Positions 31,012 to 33,114 of a stretch of DNA of 33,114 nt are shown here, piece by piece. The stretch comes from an uncultured Sphingobacteriales bacterium (GTDB lineage: Bacteria; Bacteroidota; Bacteroidia; Chitinophagales; Chitinophagaceae), in NCBI GenBank assembly GCA_946479435.1, contig CAMLFX010000027.1, forward strand, positions 1 to 33,114, read 5' to 3'. Every line of letters starts with the position of its first letter. The stretch's first letter is position 1. Made by a program: the position numbers and the translations under genes. Under the pieces are notes generated by a model. The model worked only from the letters and a program-made list of their open reading frames with translations, was not told the DNA's origin and ran no database searches.

Positions 31012-31980
31012 ATGTTACAATCAACATGCAATCTACCCTGGATAGAATCTCCTTTTTTTGAACGTGAATTAGAGAGTGCCAGCTTAACTGCTGAGGACAA
31101 AGAATTCATCAGGTTTTATGCTGATAACGGCTATGTTATTATTGATCCGCAAATTGATGAAAATGTTATTGAGTCCGTAAAAGTAGAATTAGTAGAATGG
31201 CAAAAAAAGAATGCGGGGAAACCAACAAAGCTTTTTTCACCATACCGCATTCAGGATGCCTGGACATTCAACGAAAATGTAAAAACAATTTGTACGTCTC
31301 GTATTGTACTCGAAAAACTGAAATTATTATACAGGCGTCAGCCAATTCCTTTCCAAACATTAAATTTTGACAGAGGTACCCAGCAATGTACACATTCAGA
31401 CATGATACACTTTAGTTCCATCCCTGAACGTTTTATGTGTGGTGTATGGGTGGCACTAGAAGATATAACAGAAGATAACGGCCCGCTACATTATTATCCC
31501 GGCAGCCACAAATTACCGTTTTATGAAATGTCTGATATGGGTGTTAAAGCTTCTGATAGTTTAAAGATGAAGAATGGGTATATGGATTATACCGATTATT
31601 ACGAAATATTTATACAGGAAGTTATTAAAAGCCTGAAGCTTGAAAAAAAGAAATTGATCATAAAAAAAGGCCAGGCATTGATATGGGCTGCGAACCTGTT
31701 GCATGGCGGAGAGCCCATTAATAAAGCTGGTGCAAGTAGATACAGCCAGGTATCGCATTACTATTTTGAAGACTGCACATACTATACTCCGCTTTTTACT
31801 GATTTGGTGATAAAGAAAATATTTCTTCGCAAAGTGGTTAATATTTCTACTGGTGAAAAAGTGCCAAATATGTATTTAGGTGATGTAGTTAAAGATACAA
31901 TTGGTAATACACTAATAGATACTTTAATCAACTTGGTACCACAACCCTTACTCAAAATATACAAATCATTCAGAGGTTAA
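31012..31980 (+). CDS. Phytanoyl-CoA dioxygenase (PhyH) family protein
   Basis: 322 residues from ATG 31012; an ATG at 30976 would add 12 residues of unlikely sequence. This is an Fe(II)/2-oxoglutarate oxygenase with a double-stranded beta-helix. Iron ligands are His128 and Asp130 (THSDMIHF) and His231 (NLLHGGEPI), and the 2-oxoglutarate-binding arginine is Arg243 in SRYSQVSHYYF. VWVALEDITEDNGPLHYYPGSHKLP is typical of the family, whose bacterial members hydroxylate lipids, small metabolites or natural products. It is a single gene between terminators with no pathway neighbours, so the substrate cannot be guessed. Confidence 0.88.
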   Translation: MLQSTCNLPWIESPFFERELESASLTAEDKEFIRFYADNGYVIIDPQIDENVIESVKVELVEWQKKNAGKPTKLFSPYRIQDAWTFNENVKTICTSRIVLEKLKLLYRRQPIPFQTLNFDRGTQQCTHSDMIHFSSIPERFMCGVWVALEDITEDNGPLHYYPGSHKLPFYEMSDMGVKASDSLKMKNGYMDYTDYYEIFIQEVIKSLKLEKKKLIIKKGQALIWAANLLHGGEPINKAGASRYSQVSHYYFEDCTYYTPLFTDLVIKKIFLRKVVNISTGEKVPNMYLGDVVKDTIGNTLIDTLINLVPQPLLKIYKSFRG

Positions 31981-32106
31981 TAGATTAATTCCACCCAATA
32001 TTATCTCTATTTTAAATAATGTGTGTTAGGGATAGTATATTGTTGCTATGGTGTAGCTTACAAGATAGTATGGTATGAATTTTTTATGATTATCAAAAAG
32101 TCTTTT

Positions 32107-32304
32107 ATGCTTGCCACAAACAAAGTCTCATTTCGGGCTGAACGTGTTGACCTGGATGGAGATAGCCTAAGCTATTGGCTAGACTATTTCAAGATGTCTG
32201 AAGAAGCTTTGCGCCAGGTTGTGAATGAAGTGGGTAACCTCGCCATAGTTGTGGAAAGTGTGATACACCAAACAGGCCTTATGTTGCTGGAAACTAATTA
32301 TTGA
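32107..32304 (+). CDS. Small DUF3606 protein
   Basis: 65 residues from ATG 32107; ATG 32086 or 32023 are also possible but add unlikely hydrophobic sequence. The core SYWLDYFKMSEEALRQVVNEVG matches the DUF3606 pattern: a short helix, a helix-turn-helix-like turn and AVxxVG. Such proteins are small, cytoplasmic and of unknown function. It is isolated, with a hairpin terminator 24 bases downstream. Confidence 0.65.
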   Translation: MLATNKVSFRAERVDLDGDSLSYWLDYFKMSEEALRQVVNEVGNLAIVVESVIHQTGLMLLETNY

Positions 32305-32328
32305 ATTTTTCTACTTATAATAAGATTT

Positions 32329-32360
32329 AAAAGCCTTGCAGATATGCAAGGCTTTTAAAA
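32329..32360. terminator. Hairpin terminator after the DUF3606 gene
   Basis: AAAAGCCTTGCA (32329-32340) pairs with TGCAAGGCTTTT (32345-32356) around a GATA loop. The only T run is inside the stem, so strength is moderate. Confidence 0.7.
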
Positions 32361-32581
32361 TTGGTGAATACTCACAAAACTAACATAGTCCACTTTATTA
32401 TTAATGATTATTTTGCTGTATATTTGCTATTTAAAACAAATGTATGTTGAAGCTTTTGATATACAAATGTTGCAATTTGTTTTATTTTGTTGTGGGTAAT
32501 TAATATAAGTGTTTGATAATCAAATAAACGTTTCGAATAAGGGACCAAACACCACAAAACACAACAATATTTAGCTTAATC
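32361..32581 (+). other. Upstream region of trmH
   Basis: A+T-rich stretch with no coding frame. TATATTTG at 32419-32426 matches a -7 element, but the nearest upstream box is TTTA with a 21-base spacer, so a promoter here is only tentative. Nothing else recognisable. Confidence 0.35.
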
Positions 32582-33114
32582 ATGACTCCCGAACGCAGAA
32601 ATAAGATAAACAGGGTACTCAGTTACCGTCAGCCCGATCTTACTATTGTATTAGAAAACGTACACGATCCTCATAATATTTCGGCTGTAATGCGCACTTG
32701 CGATGCAGTAGGTGTGCAGGAAATATATATCCTTAATACGCGTATTGCAACACATAATAAGTTTGGTAAGAAAAGCTCCGCAAGTGCAGCCGGCTGGCTT
32801 ACCATACATCAGTTTGATAATACGGAAGAGTGCATAAATCAACTTAAGGCAAGGAGCTATAAGCTGTTTGCTACTCACTTAGGTGAAAATGCAGTATCCC
32901 TGCATGAGTTGGAGCTGACCCAACCTGTAGCTATGATATTTGGTAATGAACATGCCGGCGTAACTGATGAATTATTGGGCTATTGCGATGGCAATTTTAT
33001 TATACCTCAAGTGGGTATGATACAGTCTCTGAATATATCTGTTGCCTGTGCTATTAGTTTATATGAAGCATTCAGGCAACGAGCCAGCAAAGGGTATTAC
33101 AATGGAGAAAGCAG
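32582..33114 (+). CDS. trmH: tRNA (guanosine-2'-O-)-methyltransferase TrmH-like (C-terminus cut by window)
   Basis: The frame is open from ATG 32582 to the window edge, giving at least 177 residues. SPOUT-fold motifs are intact: motif 1 VLENVHDPHNISAVMRTCDAVG, motif 2 FGNEHAGVTDELL and motif 3 IIPQVGMIQSLNISVACAISLYEA. The lack of an N-terminal SpoU substrate domain and the TPERR start match TrmH, which makes Gm18 in the D loop of tRNAs. The missing part would be a short C-terminal extension. Confidence 0.9.
   Translation, partial: MTPERRNKINRVLSYRQPDLTIVLENVHDPHNISAVMRTCDAVGVQEIYILNTRIATHNKFGKKSSASAAGWLTIHQFDNTEECINQLKARSYKLFATHLGENAVSLHELELTQPVAMIFGNEHAGVTDELLGYCDGNFIIPQVGMIQSLNISVACAISLYEAFRQRASKGYYNGES

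Overview
The window is chromosomal DNA from a member of the Bacteroidota, most likely a Chitinophaga-like lineage (order-level placement is inference). Support comes from several sources. Bacteroidota-type promoters of the form TTTG-N19-TAnnTTTG can be read upstream of rpsL, rpsA, yebC, a tRNA gene and a riboswitch. Two proteins carry type IX secretion (T9SS) C-terminal sorting domains. DUF4465, DUF2520, bestrophin and Cys-rich CWC families are present. Shine-Dalgarno sequences are almost absent, with rpsA as a striking exception. Most genes are conserved housekeeping genes; no CRISPR array, insertion sequence or prophage was recognised.

Layout. 1-9744 is nearly all on the minus strand: a partial FAD-dependent oxidoreductase, glmM, a soluble four-PAS histidine kinase, recA, rpsG-rpsL (a str operon without fusA), a 500-base gap, an LptF/LptG-family permease and tgt. 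9759-13970 is on the plus strand: a membrane GT2 glycosyltransferase, rsmG, a small secreted beta-rich protein, yebC, a Cys-rich CWC protein and an rlmB-type methyltransferase. 14019-19322 is a cobalamin-riboswitch operon of four genes: a T9SS-exported DUF4465 protein, a second T9SS-exported protein, a BtuG-like beta-propeller lipoprotein and a BtuB-like TonB-dependent receptor. 19373-21913 continues on the same strand with a secreted alpha/beta hydrolase, an outer-membrane barrel candidate and an S41-family lipoprotein whose nucleophile position is glycine.

21916-23355 (minus) is a GT39/ArnT-like glycosyltransferase interrupted by one in-frame TAG. 23542-25362 (plus) is rpsA, starting at TTG behind a strong Shine-Dalgarno sequence. 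25435-30202 (minus) is a compact seven-gene run: FAA-hydrolase protein, bestrophin, a secreted protein, ung, plsC, a DUF2520 dehydrogenase-like protein and a KdsC-type phosphatase, ending at a shared bidirectional terminator. 30218-33114 (plus) holds a thioesterase, tRNA-Met(CAT), a PhyH-family dioxygenase, a small DUF3606 protein and the start of trmH.

The most interesting unit is the B12 operon. A cobalamin riboswitch appears to control a surface capture and uptake module in which the lipidated capture proteins known from gut Bacteroides seem partly replaced by T9SS-delivered proteins. Other points worth checking are a duplicated palindrome with a DnaA-box match at the recA promoter, the nonsense codon in the GT39 gene, the S1 translation-start signals, and partial loss of the Tgt zinc site.
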